In this document: in pieces, positions 1 through 9,671 of the stretch | Layout: every line of letters begins with the position of its first letter | Position numbering within the stretch: the first letter of the stretch is position 1 | Source of the DNA: Crateriforma conspicua | Lineage (GTDB): Bacteria > Planctomycetota > Planctomycetia > Pirellulales > Pirellulaceae | Length of the DNA stretch: 64,000 nt | Assembly: GCF_007752935.1 (NCBI RefSeq) | Contig: NZ_CP036319.1 | Location: 3,596,001-3,660,000 of the forward strand | Direction of reading: 5' to 3' | The notes under the pieces: model-generated | What the model was told of the DNA's origin: nothing | The model's database searches: none | What the model saw: only the letters and a program-made list of their open reading frames with translations | Program-made: the position numbers and the translations under genes

Positions 1-2
1 AC

Positions 3-206
3 AACCCGGATCCGTCGATCCAGATGATGCTGGCTCGCATGCGTTACCCGGTGATGCCCGAACCGTTCGGGATCTTGCGTCAGGTCGACGGGGTTGCCAC
101 CTACAATGATCAGATCAACGACCAAGTCACCACGGCGAAGCGGGAAAAGGGCGAAGGCGATTTGAACACCCTGTTCCATTCGGGCGACACCTGGAAAGTC
201 GCCTGA
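3..206 (+). CDS. korB: 2-oxoacid:ferredoxin oxidoreductase beta subunit, 3' end only
   Basis: The open frame enters from the left edge and stops at 204-206, leaving about 67 C-terminal residues. The visible part has MMLARMRYPVMPEPFGILR followed by TYNDQI and ends GDLNTLFHSGDTWKVA. This resembles the tail of the thiamine-diphosphate-binding beta subunit of 2-oxoglutarate (or related 2-oxoacid) ferredoxin oxidoreductases, which typically end with a 'GDL..LL..GDTW.V' segment. The enzyme would convert a 2-oxoacid and CoA to acyl-CoA with reduction of ferredoxin. The catalytic domain lies outside the window, so the substrate (2-oxoglutarate rather than pyruvate) is an inference from the tail only. 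Confidence 0.65.
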   Translation, partial: NPDPSIQMMLARMRYPVMPEPFGILRQVDGVATYNDQINDQVTTAKREKGEGDLNTLFHSGDTWKVA

Positions 207-616
207 TCGCGTTTGCCAAGCGATCGACACCCCGGTGGTGGTGATTCCTGGACCTCCGTCCGCTTGTCACCGTCCGCTTGCCCTGGCATGACGCTTCGGC
301 AATCGCCCGGTGGGCACCGGTCCAGAGCGCGTTCGGCTTTCTTTTGAACATTCACGGGCACTTCACGGATGAAGTCACCGCCGATGTCTCCGACGAATCA
401 TGCCGCCATCACTTTTGTGACGGTGTCCCCCGCCGTACGCGCGGCTGAAAATTCGTATCATGACGCTCTTTCGGGCCGAAATGCGGAATCGGATTCGGTT
501 TCATCCAGATCTGCTTGTCGGTACCCGCATCATGGCGTTCACGTCGCGGCGCGGCGGTCGCACCCATTCATCGCACATTGACATCGCATTCACCCAGCAT
601 CGCAGAGGCTTACCCC
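207..616. other. Intergenic stretch without a recognised gene
   Basis: About 410 bases between the 2-oxoacid oxidoreductase gene and cysK. Short open frames exist on both strands, but none has a recognisable protein pattern or a good start. The copies of the GTGAGCCG repeat family found elsewhere in the window are absent. It probably holds the cysK promoter, but I could not pick out a convincing -35/-10 pair. Confidence 0.5.
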
Positions 617-1558
<942 letters not shown>

Positions 1559-1582
1559 TCGCCACCTTTGCCCTCCCTCCAT

Positions 1583-1802
1583 GTGAGCCGTGACGCGTCA
1601 GCGGCCGGGCCCCCAGCCCCTTCACCCTCCCTCCCCGCGTGAGTTCGCTGGAGCTCACTTCGCGACCCTCCCGCAGAGCCGGAGGGTGAAATCAAACCGT
1701 CCTTCACACCCTCCCACGTGAGCCGCGACGCGTCAGCAACCGGGACTTACAACCTTAACCCTCCCCCCGGGAGGGTCGAGCCTAAGCGAGGGGAGGGGCG
1801 CA
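1583..1802. repeat. Left repeat block flanking the DUF559 gene
   Basis: Contains two A modules (1583-1609 and 1718-1744; GTGAGCCG then a TGACGCGTCA or CGACGCGTCA core, then CCGGG). Between them is a hairpin GTGAG...CTCAC near 1640-1660 and a D-type element (ACCCTCCCGCAGAGCCGGAG). A B module (CCCCCCGGGAGGGTCGAGCC) lies at about 1755-1800. The stretch from about 1629 to 1744 recurs almost unchanged at 2247-2366 in the same orientation, on the other side of the DUF559 gene. Confidence 0.85.
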
Positions 1803-2213
1803 TCATCCCTCCCTACGTCTTTTCACCGGCGACGCATGAACGCTGCGAAACCCGGATCCATTCCGCGACCTCTCTTGAAAGTCGTACGGGATCCCCAAGA
1901 AACTCGCGAGCGCACGACAAACAGCCTCAGCGTCTTGTTCGACCTCTTGGTCGGTGAACCGAATGATCCGCCAACCCAAACGTTCGATAGCTTCCTGCCG
2001 TTGCAAGTCGGCTTCGGCATTCTCATCGTGATACCCGCCGTCGATCTCAACGACGAGTTGCTCGGTGACACAGGCGAAGTCCGCGATATACGAGCCAACC
2101 GGGTGCTCGCGTTGGAACTTCGGTCCGCACAACTGCTTGCCACGGTGCAAACTCCACAGCAGACCCTCGGAGGTGGTCGCATCACTTCTGCGCCGACGTG
2201 CGTGATCGATCAG
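1803..2213 (-). CDS. DUF559 (Vsr-like) endonuclease-fold protein, start unclear
   Basis: The translation reads EGLLWSLHRGKQLCGPKF, then QREHPVGSYIADFACVTEQL, VVEIDGGYH and RLGWRIIRFTDQEV. This is the conserved order of DUF559 proteins, a branch of the PD-(D/E)XK nuclease superfamily related to very-short-patch-repair endonucleases; the aspartate of ADF, the ExD of VEIDGG and the following histidine are probable metal ligands. The frame is closed by TAG at about 2229-2231. Only a CTG (2213) or a TTG (2150) can start it, and the TTG would cut off the conserved LLWSL segment, so the gene may use a rare start or may have lost its own. The C-terminus after IPYDF runs into repeat DNA. It is bracketed by direct repeats of about 120 bp. 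Expression and substrate are unknown. Confidence 0.6.
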   Translation of the reverse strand: MIDHARRRRSDATTSEGLLWSLHRGKQLCGPKFQREHPVGSYIADFACVTEQLVVEIDGGYHDENAEADLQRQEAIERLGWRIIRFTDQEVEQDAEAVCRALASFLGIPYDFQERSRNGSGFRSVHASPVKRRREG

Positions 2214-2228
2214 ACGCTGTTCGCTCGT

Positions 2229-2432
2229 CTATCTCGCCACCGCACACCCTCCCCGCGTGAGTTCGCTGGAGCTCACTTCGCGACCCTCCCGCAAAGCAGG
2301 AGGGTGAAATCAAACCGTCCTTCACACCCTCACCACGACGTGAGCCGCGACGCGTTAGCGGCCGGGACCACACGAATTCACCTCCCCCACCCAGGGGAGG
2401 GTCGAGCCTAACCGAGGGGAGGGAGGCTGTTC
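2229..2432. repeat. Right repeat block flanking the DUF559 gene
   Basis: Direct copy of the left block: 2247-2366 matches about 1629-1744, including the GTGAG/CTCAC hairpin, the D module (ACCCTCCCGCAAAGCAGGAG), the phrase TGAAATCAAACCGTCCTTCA and an A module (2340-2366). A degenerate B module (CCCAGGGGAGGGTCGAGCC) follows at about 2390-2430. The left and right copies are about 620 bp apart and in the same orientation. Confidence 0.85.
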
Positions 2433-2492
2433 TGACACCCCGGGGCTCCGAATAACAGCTCGCAACCTGTTCCGACGTGTCAAACCCAACGT

Positions 2493-3398
2493 TCAGGAAA
2501 CCGCCGCGGCGGAAATACCAAACGCGTTTAACGTCGCCGCCAGCTTCTCCTTGCCGGCATCGTCCAGCGGCGTCATCGGCAATCGCAATTCACCGCTGTC
2601 ACGCCCCAGCATCGCCATCGCCGCTTTGACCGGAATCGGGTTGGTCGCCAGTCCCAGCATGTTGCTGCACAGCGAATACAAACGGTGATGCAGTCGCTGG
2701 GCCGTCGCCAAATCACCGGCCACGGCCGCTTGGACCAATTCGATCATCTCGCCCGGGACGATATTGCCCGCCACGCTGATCACACCTTCTGCACCCACAC
2801 TGATCATCGGCAACGTCAGCGAATCGTCGCCCGACAACACCGTCAGGTCGGTCGACCCCAAAACCGCGGTGCACTGGTCCAGCGAACCGGTCGCTTCCTT
2901 GACCATCGTGATTCCCGGAACATCGCTCAGCCGCGCAATCGTGTCGACTTCGATATTCTTTCCCGTACGCCCGGGAATGTTGTAGACGCACACCGGAATA
3001 TCAACGGCTTCGGCCACCGCCTTGAAGTGCTGGTAAAAACCTTCCTGCGTCGGCTTGTTGTAATATGGGGCGACCTGCAGCGTCGCGTCGGCACCTTCGG
3101 CCGCCGCACGTTTGGTCAAACGCAACGCCTCCGCAGTACTGTTGCTGCCCGTTCCCGCCATCACTTTGCAGCGACCGGCAGCGATTTGGATCACCTCGCC
3201 GATCACCTTCTCGTGCTCATCGTGCGACAGCGTCGGGCTCTCGCCGGTCGTACCGGCGGGGACCAGACAAGTGATGCCGGCGGCGATCTGAAATTCGACC
3301 TGTTCGCGAAGGCGTCCATAGTCGACTTCGCCGTCACGGAACGGCGTCACAATGGCGACCGATAAGCCAGCGAAATCCGAACCTTTGCGTGTCGTCAT
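2493..3398 (-). CDS. dapA: 4-hydroxy-tetrahydrodipicolinate synthase
   Basis: Condenses pyruvate with aspartate semialdehyde, the first committed step of lysine and diaminopimelate synthesis; relevant to peptidoglycan in planctomycetes. The (beta/alpha)8-barrel protein has 301 residues from ATG at 3398 ([20 protein letters not shown]), a start that fits the family better than the upstream TTG/ATG at 3437/3434. The substrate loop AGTTGESPT carries T50 and T51. Y139 and R144 sit in VYNIPGRTG, and the Schiff-base lysine is K167 in [21 protein letters not shown] also matches. The next gene on the same strand lies upstream and is unrelated in function. Confidence 0.95.
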   Translation of the reverse strand: MTTRKGSDFAGLSVAIVTPFRDGEVDYGRLREQVEFQIAAGITCLVPAGTTGESPTLSHDEHEKVIGEVIQIAAGRCKVMAGTGSNSTAEALRLTKRAAAEGADATLQVAPYYNKPTQEGFYQHFKAVAEAVDIPVCVYNIPGRTGKNIEVDTIARLSDVPGITMVKEATGSLDQCTAVLGSTDLTVLSGDDSLTLPMISVGAEGVISVAGNIVPGEMIELVQAAVAGDLATAQRLHHRLYSLCSNMLGLATNPIPVKAAMAMLGRDSGELRLPMTPLDDAGKEKLAATLNAFGISAAAVS

Positions 3399-3533
3399 CT
3401 TTGCTTTCAATGTCGGAGTCTTGAATTTTGGCATCAACTTACCGGAACCGCCACGGATTCTGTAGGGTCAATCGGTGCCGGGCGATCCAGAAAAGCCGCC
3501 CCCGTGAAAAGTCCCCCAAGGTGTCCCGCCGGA

Positions 3534-6500
3534 CTATTGCCCGCCCGGCAATCCGCCCAGCAAAATCGGATCCGATTCGCCCTGGCGAAGCTGCCAGACG
3601 CTTCCGGTCGCAAGCGGCCCCAAGTCATCCGTCCCGCCACCGCGCCAGCGGACCTGAACCGATTCGATCTTCTCCCCCGACGCCAGCGTGGTCTTCAAAA
3701 CTCGGTCGTGCGTCGACTGGTAACCGTATCCGGCGACCCGCTGGATGACGCGATCACGCAAATTCGTTTTCACCGTGACCGTCGAACCAACGGCGTCGCG
3801 ATCACTGTTGTTGGCGACCAAATCGAAAGCGATCCAGCGGTCCGACGTTTCCACATCACTGTGATTGATCAACAGCCCCGCAGGTTCACCCAAGTGCGTG
3901 ATCGCGATGTCGGTCAGGCCATCGCGATTGAAATCCGCCAGTCCGATCGCGCGGCCGACATGGGGTTCTTCCAAATAGGTGCCTTCGGTTCGCAGATCGT
4001 CCCACAACCGGATGCCCGACGTTCGCAACACCTGGGCCGGCTGCTTGAACGGCAATCCCGGGTCCGTGTTCTTGTTCACAAGGCCGTTGGCGATGAAGAC
4101 TTCATCGCGACCGTCGACGTCCAAGTCGGTCAATGCGACGCCAAACCCCAGCATGACCAACGAGATATCGGTCATGCCACTCATCGCCGCCCGATCGATG
4201 AAGTGTCCGGCGGATTGCTGGACGAAAAAATTGTTGTGCTCGTTGGTATAGTTCGTAACCATCAGGTCCATGTCGCCATCGTCATCCGGGTCACCCCACG
4301 CGATGCCCATGCACCCCTGTGGTCGACCGACTGAACCGACGGCCAGCCCTCGCAACGTGCCCATGTCCACCCAGCGATCGTCACGACGTTGCCACAGATG
4401 GTTGGCCGATTGGTCGTTGGCCACCAACACGTCCAGTTCGCCGCTGGCATCGACGTCGGCCACCAAAACACCCAGTCCGCGGCCTTGTCGTGACGGTTCG
4501 TCCCAGTCGCCGTCGTTGCGAAAGGTCCCGTCGCCGTTGGACAGCCACAGATAGTCCGGCGTCGGACCGAATGCCAACGGCATGCAAGCGGTCAGTTCGC
4601 CATCGTCGTCATAGCAAGGCAAATCCAACGATGCCGGCTTTTCGGTGTAATTCGTTTCGATCAAATCGCTCAGCCCATCGCCGTTCAAATCAGCCATCGC
4701 CACGCTGCACGACCATTGGCGGCTGGTCATCTGGGCTTGTTCGGTCGCGTCACGAAACGTGCCATCCCCGCGGTTGATCCACAGCCGGTTTCGATCCACC
4801 GTCGCGATGAACAAGTCATCAAACCCGTCGCCGTTGACGTCACCGGCCGCCACGCCCTGGCCGTATCCCCGTGAATCGATGGCCCAGTCGGGCGCTCGCG
4901 AGAACGTTCCATCATGGTTCCAAAACAATGCATCGGAGGTTCCGGCGGTCTCCGTCGCGCCGCCGGAACGTGGATCGCTGCCGGCTTGCGTCATCAAGAT
5001 GTCCGGCCATCCGTCCCGATCAAAATCGCGTGCCGCGACGCCACCGCCGGTGATGTGCAGAATCCATCGTCCCAGCGATCCATCGCGTTCGCCGTGGTTG
5101 AACGTGAACTCCAGCCCGCGTTGTTTCGCTTCGTCGATCAACCGAACCGGCGTCAATTGTTCGAAGTCGACACTGGGAATTCGGCCCGATGCCGTGTCCG
5201 CGACGTCGCTGGGGCCAGTGGCTTCCAGCTCCGATGCAACGACTGGATACTGCTGGCGAAGTGACGCCAAAAGGTTGTTGCGCTCGGAGGTTCGAGCCGC
5301 GCGGTTGATCGATCGTGTCTGTGCAGTCAGATCATCCACCGGCTCGCTGGTTCGCGATGACGCCAGCCGAGTCCAAAACTGGACTTCACGTTCGCGTCCC
5401 AGCGTCGCCAATAATTCCGCGATCTCTAAACATGCCTTCTGAGATTGCTGGCCGCTGTTCAGAAACGTCCCCTGGGCCATGCACAGTTGCTTGTAGGTGG
5501 CATCGTCTGCCGTGAACGCCTTTGCCGAATCCAGTTTTCCCGCCGCCGCCAAAACGGTCGCCATGCGTCCAGACGCCAGCATCCCCAAAAACGGATCGTC
5601 GACGGACTTGGCGAACGCTCCGATCGCCGCTTCGTTGGCCCCCGCCTGTTGTTTGGCCACCCCAAAGGCGTACCAATACTCCGCGCGATCGATGCTGTCG
5701 GGCGAAAACTCCTGAAGCAACTCTCGAAGCGACTGGAAATCCGCGGAATCGGCGTACAGAAAACCCAGCAACCCGATTGCCGGTCGATAGTCGGCATGCT
5801 GTTGGACGATCGGTTCCAAGATTTCGATTGCCGATGCACGGTCTTGGGCCAGCCATTGCCGGACGGCCAGTGCCATCGACGGCCGCTGATCTGTTGGGTG
5901 CTTGTCAAGTGCCGCCTTGATGAAGTCTTCGTTGCTTTCGCGTGGTTGACGAAAACAAGTCAACAGAGCAGCCTCCAGCGGGTCGATCCGCCGATCGCTG
6001 AGCAAGTCCAACATCGCTTGCTGTGAAAGCCAGACATCGCCGACGATCGCAGCCAGACGACTCAATTGCCGCCGCTGAAACTCGGTCGGTTTCGATTCTT
6101 GTTGCAGTTCCGCAATGCACTGCATCACGTCGCCGGCGGCACATCGCGCGTCGAACCATTGCTGGCGAATCTTATCGTCGACCGTCGCGCCGGATTCGAT
6201 GAAGGCTTGGTATCGTTGGGCTGCTTCGTCCCACTGACCACGCTCGGCCGATAATTCCGCCGCCAGTCGCAGCACGTCCACGTCGTCCGGACGACGAACC
6301 ATTTCCGCGACGACCAATTCGTCGGCCGCCGCCAAGTTTCCCGAACGGATCAACGCGCGATACTTCGTCCGAAAACTCTCCGGCCTTCGTTCGGTCGTCT
6401 CTGGCGTTTCCGTTTGCCGATCACACCCGGTCGTGCCGGCCAACAAGATCAACGCCGAAAACAGGGTCGCCGAGGCAATTCGAATTTGCTTTCTGTTCAT
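3534..6500 (-). CDS. Lipoprotein with TPR, FG-GAP/VCBS repeats and ASPIC/UnbV tail
   Basis: 988 residues. The N-terminus is a lipoprotein signal (RIASATLFSALILLAGTTGC), so export and lipid anchoring are likely. Residues of about 45-340 form TPR-like helices (NLAAADELVVAEMVRRPDD; GQWDEAAQRYQAFIESG). From about 450 a series of calcium-binding FG-GAP/VCBS blades follows, with repeated DxDxDGxxD-type motifs such as DFDRDGWPDILM, GDVNGDGFDDLF, ADLNGDGLSDLI and DLDVDGRDEVFI. The last 90 residues (DAVGSTVTVKTNLRDRVIQR; GYGYQSTHDRVL; VQVRWRGGG) are an ASPIC/UnbV domain. This architecture is common in planctomycetes and is thought to be cell-surface; the function is unknown. No operon partner is evident. 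Confidence 0.85.
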   Translation of the reverse strand: MNRKQIRIASATLFSALILLAGTTGCDRQTETPETTERRPESFRTKYRALIRSGNLAAADELVVAEMVRRPDDVDVLRLAAELSAERGQWDEAAQRYQAFIESGATVDDKIRQQWFDARCAAGDVMQCIAELQQESKPTEFQRRQLSRLAAIVGDVWLSQQAMLDLLSDRRIDPLEAALLTCFRQPRESNEDFIKAALDKHPTDQRPSMALAVRQWLAQDRASAIEILEPIVQQHADYRPAIGLLGFLYADSADFQSLRELLQEFSPDSIDRAEYWYAFGVAKQQAGANEAAIGAFAKSVDDPFLGMLASGRMATVLAAAGKLDSAKAFTADDATYKQLCMAQGTFLNSGQQSQKACLEIAELLATLGREREVQFWTRLASSRTSEPVDDLTAQTRSINRAARTSERNNLLASLRQQYPVVASELEATGPSDVADTASGRIPSVDFEQLTPVRLIDEAKQRGLEFTFNHGERDGSLGRWILHITGGGVAARDFDRDGWPDILMTQAGSDPRSGGATETAGTSDALFWNHDGTFSRAPDWAIDSRGYGQGVAAGDVNGDGFDDLFIATVDRNRLWINRGDGTFRDATEQAQMTSRQWSCSVAMADLNGDGLSDLIETNYTEKPASLDLPCYDDDGELTACMPLAFGPTPDYLWLSNGDGTFRNDGDWDEPSRQGRGLGVLVADVDASGELDVLVANDQSANHLWQRRDDRWVDMGTLRGLAVGSVGRPQGCMGIAWGDPDDDGDMDLMVTNYTNEHNNFFVQQSAGHFIDRAAMSGMTDISLVMLGFGVALTDLDVDGRDEVFIANGLVNKNTDPGLPFKQPAQVLRTSGIRLWDDLRTEGTYLEEPHVGRAIGLADFNRDGLTDIAITHLGEPAGLLINHSDVETSDRWIAFDLVANNSDRDAVGSTVTVKTNLRDRVIQRVAGYGYQSTHDRVLKTTLASGEKIESVQVRWRGGGTDDLGPLATGSVWQLRQGESDPILLGGLPGGQ

Positions 6501-6557
6501 GTGAACAATTTATCGCATCCTGCCGTTCCCGAAATGCGTCCACCACCAAGGTTGAAC

Positions 6558-7715
6558 TCAATCGTCGCGGACACCAAACGTGTGCACAGTGGTTTCGCGA
6601 AACGTCTGTCCGGGACGCAGCAATGTCGACGGAAACTCGGGCCGGTTGGGCGAATCGGGAAAGTGTTGCGTTTCCAAGCACAGCCCTTGCGGATTGCCCG
6701 TGTAAAGCTGGACGCCGGGCTGTGTGGTTTGGACCCGCATCGTGCGCCCCGACGATGGATCGTGAACACTGGCGCACGTTCGCAAACTGCCATCCCAGTC
6801 CCGGATGACATAACAGTGGTCATAAATTCCGTAATCGGTTTCACTCTGCCGCGAACCCACCGCACGCGGCTGGCGAAAATCCATCGGCCCGCCATCGACG
6901 GACCGAATCTCGCCGGTCGGAACCTTCTTGTCGTCACCCACCAGGTATCGATCCGCCTGCAACGTGACGACGTGATCCGCGACTGTGGACTTGGTGTCCG
7001 CACCGGCCAAGTTCCAGTAAGCGTGATTGGTCAGATTCACCACCGTCGCCGCGTCAGTGGTCGCCCGGTAATCCATGATCAGCCGCCCTTCGGTTGTCAC
7101 CGCGTAAGTCATCGTGACACTCAGAGTTCCGGGATAGCCCGCTTCGCCATCAGGGCTGGTCAACCGCAATCGCACCCCCGCTTGATCGGGTTTCGTGAAT
7201 GGCTCCGCGGCCCACACTTGGTTTTGAAAGCCCGTCTTGCCGCCGCCGTGAATGTGGTGCTTTCCCGCGTTCTTTGTCAGATCGTACGTTTCGCCGTCAA
7301 TGCGAAACGTTGCACCGGAGATCCGATTGGCGTAGCGTCCGACCACACTGCCCAAAAGCGGATGACCGGCCAAGTACTCGTCCAGCGTCTCACGATGCAG
7401 CGTGATGCTGGCCCACTGGCCTTCACGGTCGATGGTTTCGACGTTCTGCAGCGTGGCCCCCAAACTCATCACACTCGCACGGACGTTCACACCGTTGTCG
7501 ATCGTGAATCGCTTCACCACGGTTCCATCAGGCATCTGGCCAAACTTCTCGGCCCTTACCGTTACCACCTTAGATCCGGACGATGCCTGATCGGCGGCCC
7601 CAGCCTGTTCTGCGTCCCATGCAGCGGTTCCGGTGGCGAAAACGATGGTTGCGAAAGCGAGTATCGCAGTGGGCCGCTGGATGACCGTCACAGCGAACGG
7701 AGAAATTTGGGTCAT
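6558..7715 (-). CDS. galM: Aldose 1-epimerase (galactose mutarotase family), exported
   Basis: Interconverts alpha and beta anomers of aldoses. The start at 7715 (MTQISPFAVTVIQRP) is chosen because GGGGAG lies about 8 bases upstream; the longer frame to 7772 adds 19 residues. Residues of about 10-40 form a signal peptide ending near GAADQ, so the enzyme is probably periplasmic or otherwise exported, as is frequent for GalM homologues in planctomycetes. Family motifs are present in order: YANRISGATF, KNAGKHHIHGG, NLTNHAYWNLAG (catalytic His), DHCYVI and CLETQHFPDSPNRPEF (catalytic Glu). Length of 385 residues fits GalM plus signal peptide. No galactose operon neighbours are seen. Confidence 0.9.
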   Translation of the reverse strand: MTQISPFAVTVIQRPTAILAFATIVFATGTAAWDAEQAGAADQASSGSKVVTVRAEKFGQMPDGTVVKRFTIDNGVNVRASVMSLGATLQNVETIDREGQWASITLHRETLDEYLAGHPLLGSVVGRYANRISGATFRIDGETYDLTKNAGKHHIHGGGKTGFQNQVWAAEPFTKPDQAGVRLRLTSPDGEAGYPGTLSVTMTYAVTTEGRLIMDYRATTDAATVVNLTNHAYWNLAGADTKSTVADHVVTLQADRYLVGDDKKVPTGEIRSVDGGPMDFRQPRAVGSRQSETDYGIYDHCYVIRDWDGSLRTCASVHDPSSGRTMRVQTTQPGVQLYTGNPQGLCLETQHFPDSPNRPEFPSTLLRPGQTFRETTVHTFGVRDD

Positions 7716-7916
7716 GGATCGCTCCCCATGGCGGGGAAAGGCGGTGGGGCAGGGCGGCTGATCGATCCGCACATCGTACCAAAGCCCGCGAAACAGCGTC
7801 CGACTTGCTTGATGTCAAACCGCATCCCAACACAGCGCGTCGGCTAAACTGACGGTTCACGCTGCACAAGCGTCTGGCGACGAGCCATCCCACCCAGCAA
7901 AGCTGAACCACCCGCC

Positions 7917-9515
7917 ATGAATCTTCCCGGCTATTTCGTGCGTTGTCGTAGGCTCCGCCAAAGCATCGCGACCATCCAACGGTCCCGCATCAAACGTCAA
8001 CGGTGCGCGGCAGGCCGCCCCGGAGCACCCATCGTGATCCTCGGATGCTGTCTGGCCATGATCAGTTTCCACTCGCTGACGGCCGATCAACCGCAATGGG
8101 GCGACGCGCGGACCCACAACTTGGTCTCCGGCGAAACCGGTCTTCCCGATCACTTGGATCCCACCGCCGCAGGAAATTTGCGGTGGTCGATCGATATGGG
8201 AAATTCGTCTTACGGCACGCCGGTGATCGTCGACGGCAAGGTCATCATCGGTGGCAATAACAGTGCGCCGATGGACGATCGCTTCACAGGAATCCGCGGA
8301 ACGCTGTTGTGCTTGGATGAAGCGTCCGGCGAATTGATCTGGCAGCTGACCGTGCCGAAGTTGACGGACAAGAAGTACCTGGATTGGCATCTCGGCGGGA
8401 TCTGTTCCGCGCCGACCGTCGTGGGTGACCATGTCTATGTGGTCAGCAACCGAGCGGAGGTGTTGTGCCTGGACATCAACGGCTTGGCCGACGGAAACGA
8501 TGGCCCGTTTGTCGATGAAGTCGCGTTCATCATCGCCGGCAGCGATTCGCCGTTGACGCTGGAGCCTCATGACGCCGACATCCTTTGGCGTTTTTCGATG
8601 ACCGAGCAGCTGGACGTGCATCACCACGACGCCGCCCACAGCATCATCCTGGCCCATGGCGATCACCTGTACCTGAACACGGCCAACGGCGTCGATCCGA
8701 AGCACAGTCATATCCCCCAGCCCGACGCGCCCAGCCTGATCGTTCTGGATCGACACACCGGTGGGCTGTTGGCGACCGATGGTTTGGGAATCGGCAACGA
8801 GATCTTTCATTGCAATTGGTCGTCGCCCGTGGTCGCCAATGTCGACGGCCGCGATCGTATTATCTTTTGCGGCGGCAATGGAATCTGTTACGGCTTCGAA
8901 CCTTTGCCGTCTGACGCGAAACCCGATCGCGAGCGAACGCTTCGCAAAGTCTGGCAGTTTGATCTGGACCCAGGTTCGCCCAAGGAACACGTTCACGACT
9001 TCGTCGGCAATCGACACGAAAGTCCGACGAACGTGATGAGTCAGCCGGTGGTCGTGGGCCAGCGGTTGTTCGTCAGTAGCGGTGGCGACATCTGGTGGGG
9101 CAAGAACGAAGCCTCACTCCAGTGCATCGATTTGTCGGGCACCGGCGACGTCACGACGACAAACTTGTTGTGGCGATTTCCTTTGGGGCGTCACTGCAGT
9201 GCATCCCCGACCATCCACGAGGGCTTGGTCTACATCGGGGACTTTGGCCGCACGTTTTATTGCCTGGATGCTGACTCCGGTGCAACCGTTTGGAAACACC
9301 CGACAAAAGCAGAATTCTGGTCGACCGCACTGGTCGCCGACGGGAAAGTCTACGTGGGGAACAAGCGAGGATCGATGTTTGTTTTTGAAGCCGGTCGACA
9401 AAAGAAACTGATCAGCGAAATGCAATTTGAAACCGGTTTGTACGGCAGCCCCGTCGCCTCCGCCGGCACGCTGTACATCTCCACCTTCAGCCGCTTCATC
9501 GCCTTCGCTCGCTGA
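7917..9515 (+). CDS. Secreted PQQ-like beta-propeller protein
   Basis: 532 residues. After a hydrophobic segment (VILGCCLAMISFHSLTA) come repeated blades with the PQQ-repeat pattern, for example GTLLCLDEASGELIWQL, TFYCLDADSGATVWKHPTK and VYVGNKRGSMFVFEAG. The fold is a beta-propeller like that of quinoprotein dehydrogenases or BamB, but I see no quinone-binding cysteine pair or catalytic Asp pattern that would establish a dehydrogenase. An alternative GTG start at 8034 would put the signal peptide at the very N-terminus (MILGCCLAMI) and is as plausible as the ATG at 7917, which has no clear ribosome-binding site. Probably an outer-surface or periplasmic protein of unknown role. Confidence 0.8.
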   Translation: MNLPGYFVRCRRLRQSIATIQRSRIKRQRCAAGRPGAPIVILGCCLAMISFHSLTADQPQWGDARTHNLVSGETGLPDHLDPTAAGNLRWSIDMGNSSYGTPVIVDGKVIIGGNNSAPMDDRFTGIRGTLLCLDEASGELIWQLTVPKLTDKKYLDWHLGGICSAPTVVGDHVYVVSNRAEVLCLDINGLADGNDGPFVDEVAFIIAGSDSPLTLEPHDADILWRFSMTEQLDVHHHDAAHSIILAHGDHLYLNTANGVDPKHSHIPQPDAPSLIVLDRHTGGLLATDGLGIGNEIFHCNWSSPVVANVDGRDRIIFCGGNGICYGFEPLPSDAKPDRERTLRKVWQFDLDPGSPKEHVHDFVGNRHESPTNVMSQPVVVGQRLFVSSGGDIWWGKNEASLQCIDLSGTGDVTTTNLLWRFPLGRHCSASPTIHEGLVYIGDFGRTFYCLDADSGATVWKHPTKAEFWSTALVADGKVYVGNKRGSMFVFEAGRQKKLISEMQFETGLYGSPVASAGTLYISTFSRFIAFAR

Positions 9516-9528
9516 CTTCCCCGCCCCC

Positions 9529-9649
9529 GTGAGCCGCCGGCCGTCAGGCCTCGGGCCCTTGTTCCCTTCCACTGCCCCATCTCCATTCCCGGTGCCTCAC
9601 GGCTCACCCGCCAAACCGTCCCGTGAGCCGCCGGCCGTCAGGCCTCGGG
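9529..9649 (+). repeat. Two copies of a GTGAGCCG-type palindrome, CCGGCCGTCAGGCC variant
   Basis: Positions 9529-9555 and 9623-9649 both read GTGAGCCGCCGGCCGTCAG followed by GCCTCGGG. The outer parts match the A module used elsewhere, but the core is different (CCGGCCGTCAGG instead of TGACGCGTCAGC). The two copies start 94 bases apart. The sequence between them is otherwise unique and non-coding. Confidence 0.85.
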
Positions 9650-9671
9650 ACCTGCCCCAATCACCAACCTC

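Noticed and set aside
6414-7847. Long plus-strand open frame antisense to the aldose epimerase
   Set aside because: It is the shadow of a high-GC gene with clear family motifs on the other strand; the translation is rich in Arg, His and Pro and has no known motif.
7857-9017. Long minus-strand frame opposite the PQQ-propeller gene
   Set aside because: Shadow frame; the plus-strand product has repeated PQQ blades and a signal peptide.
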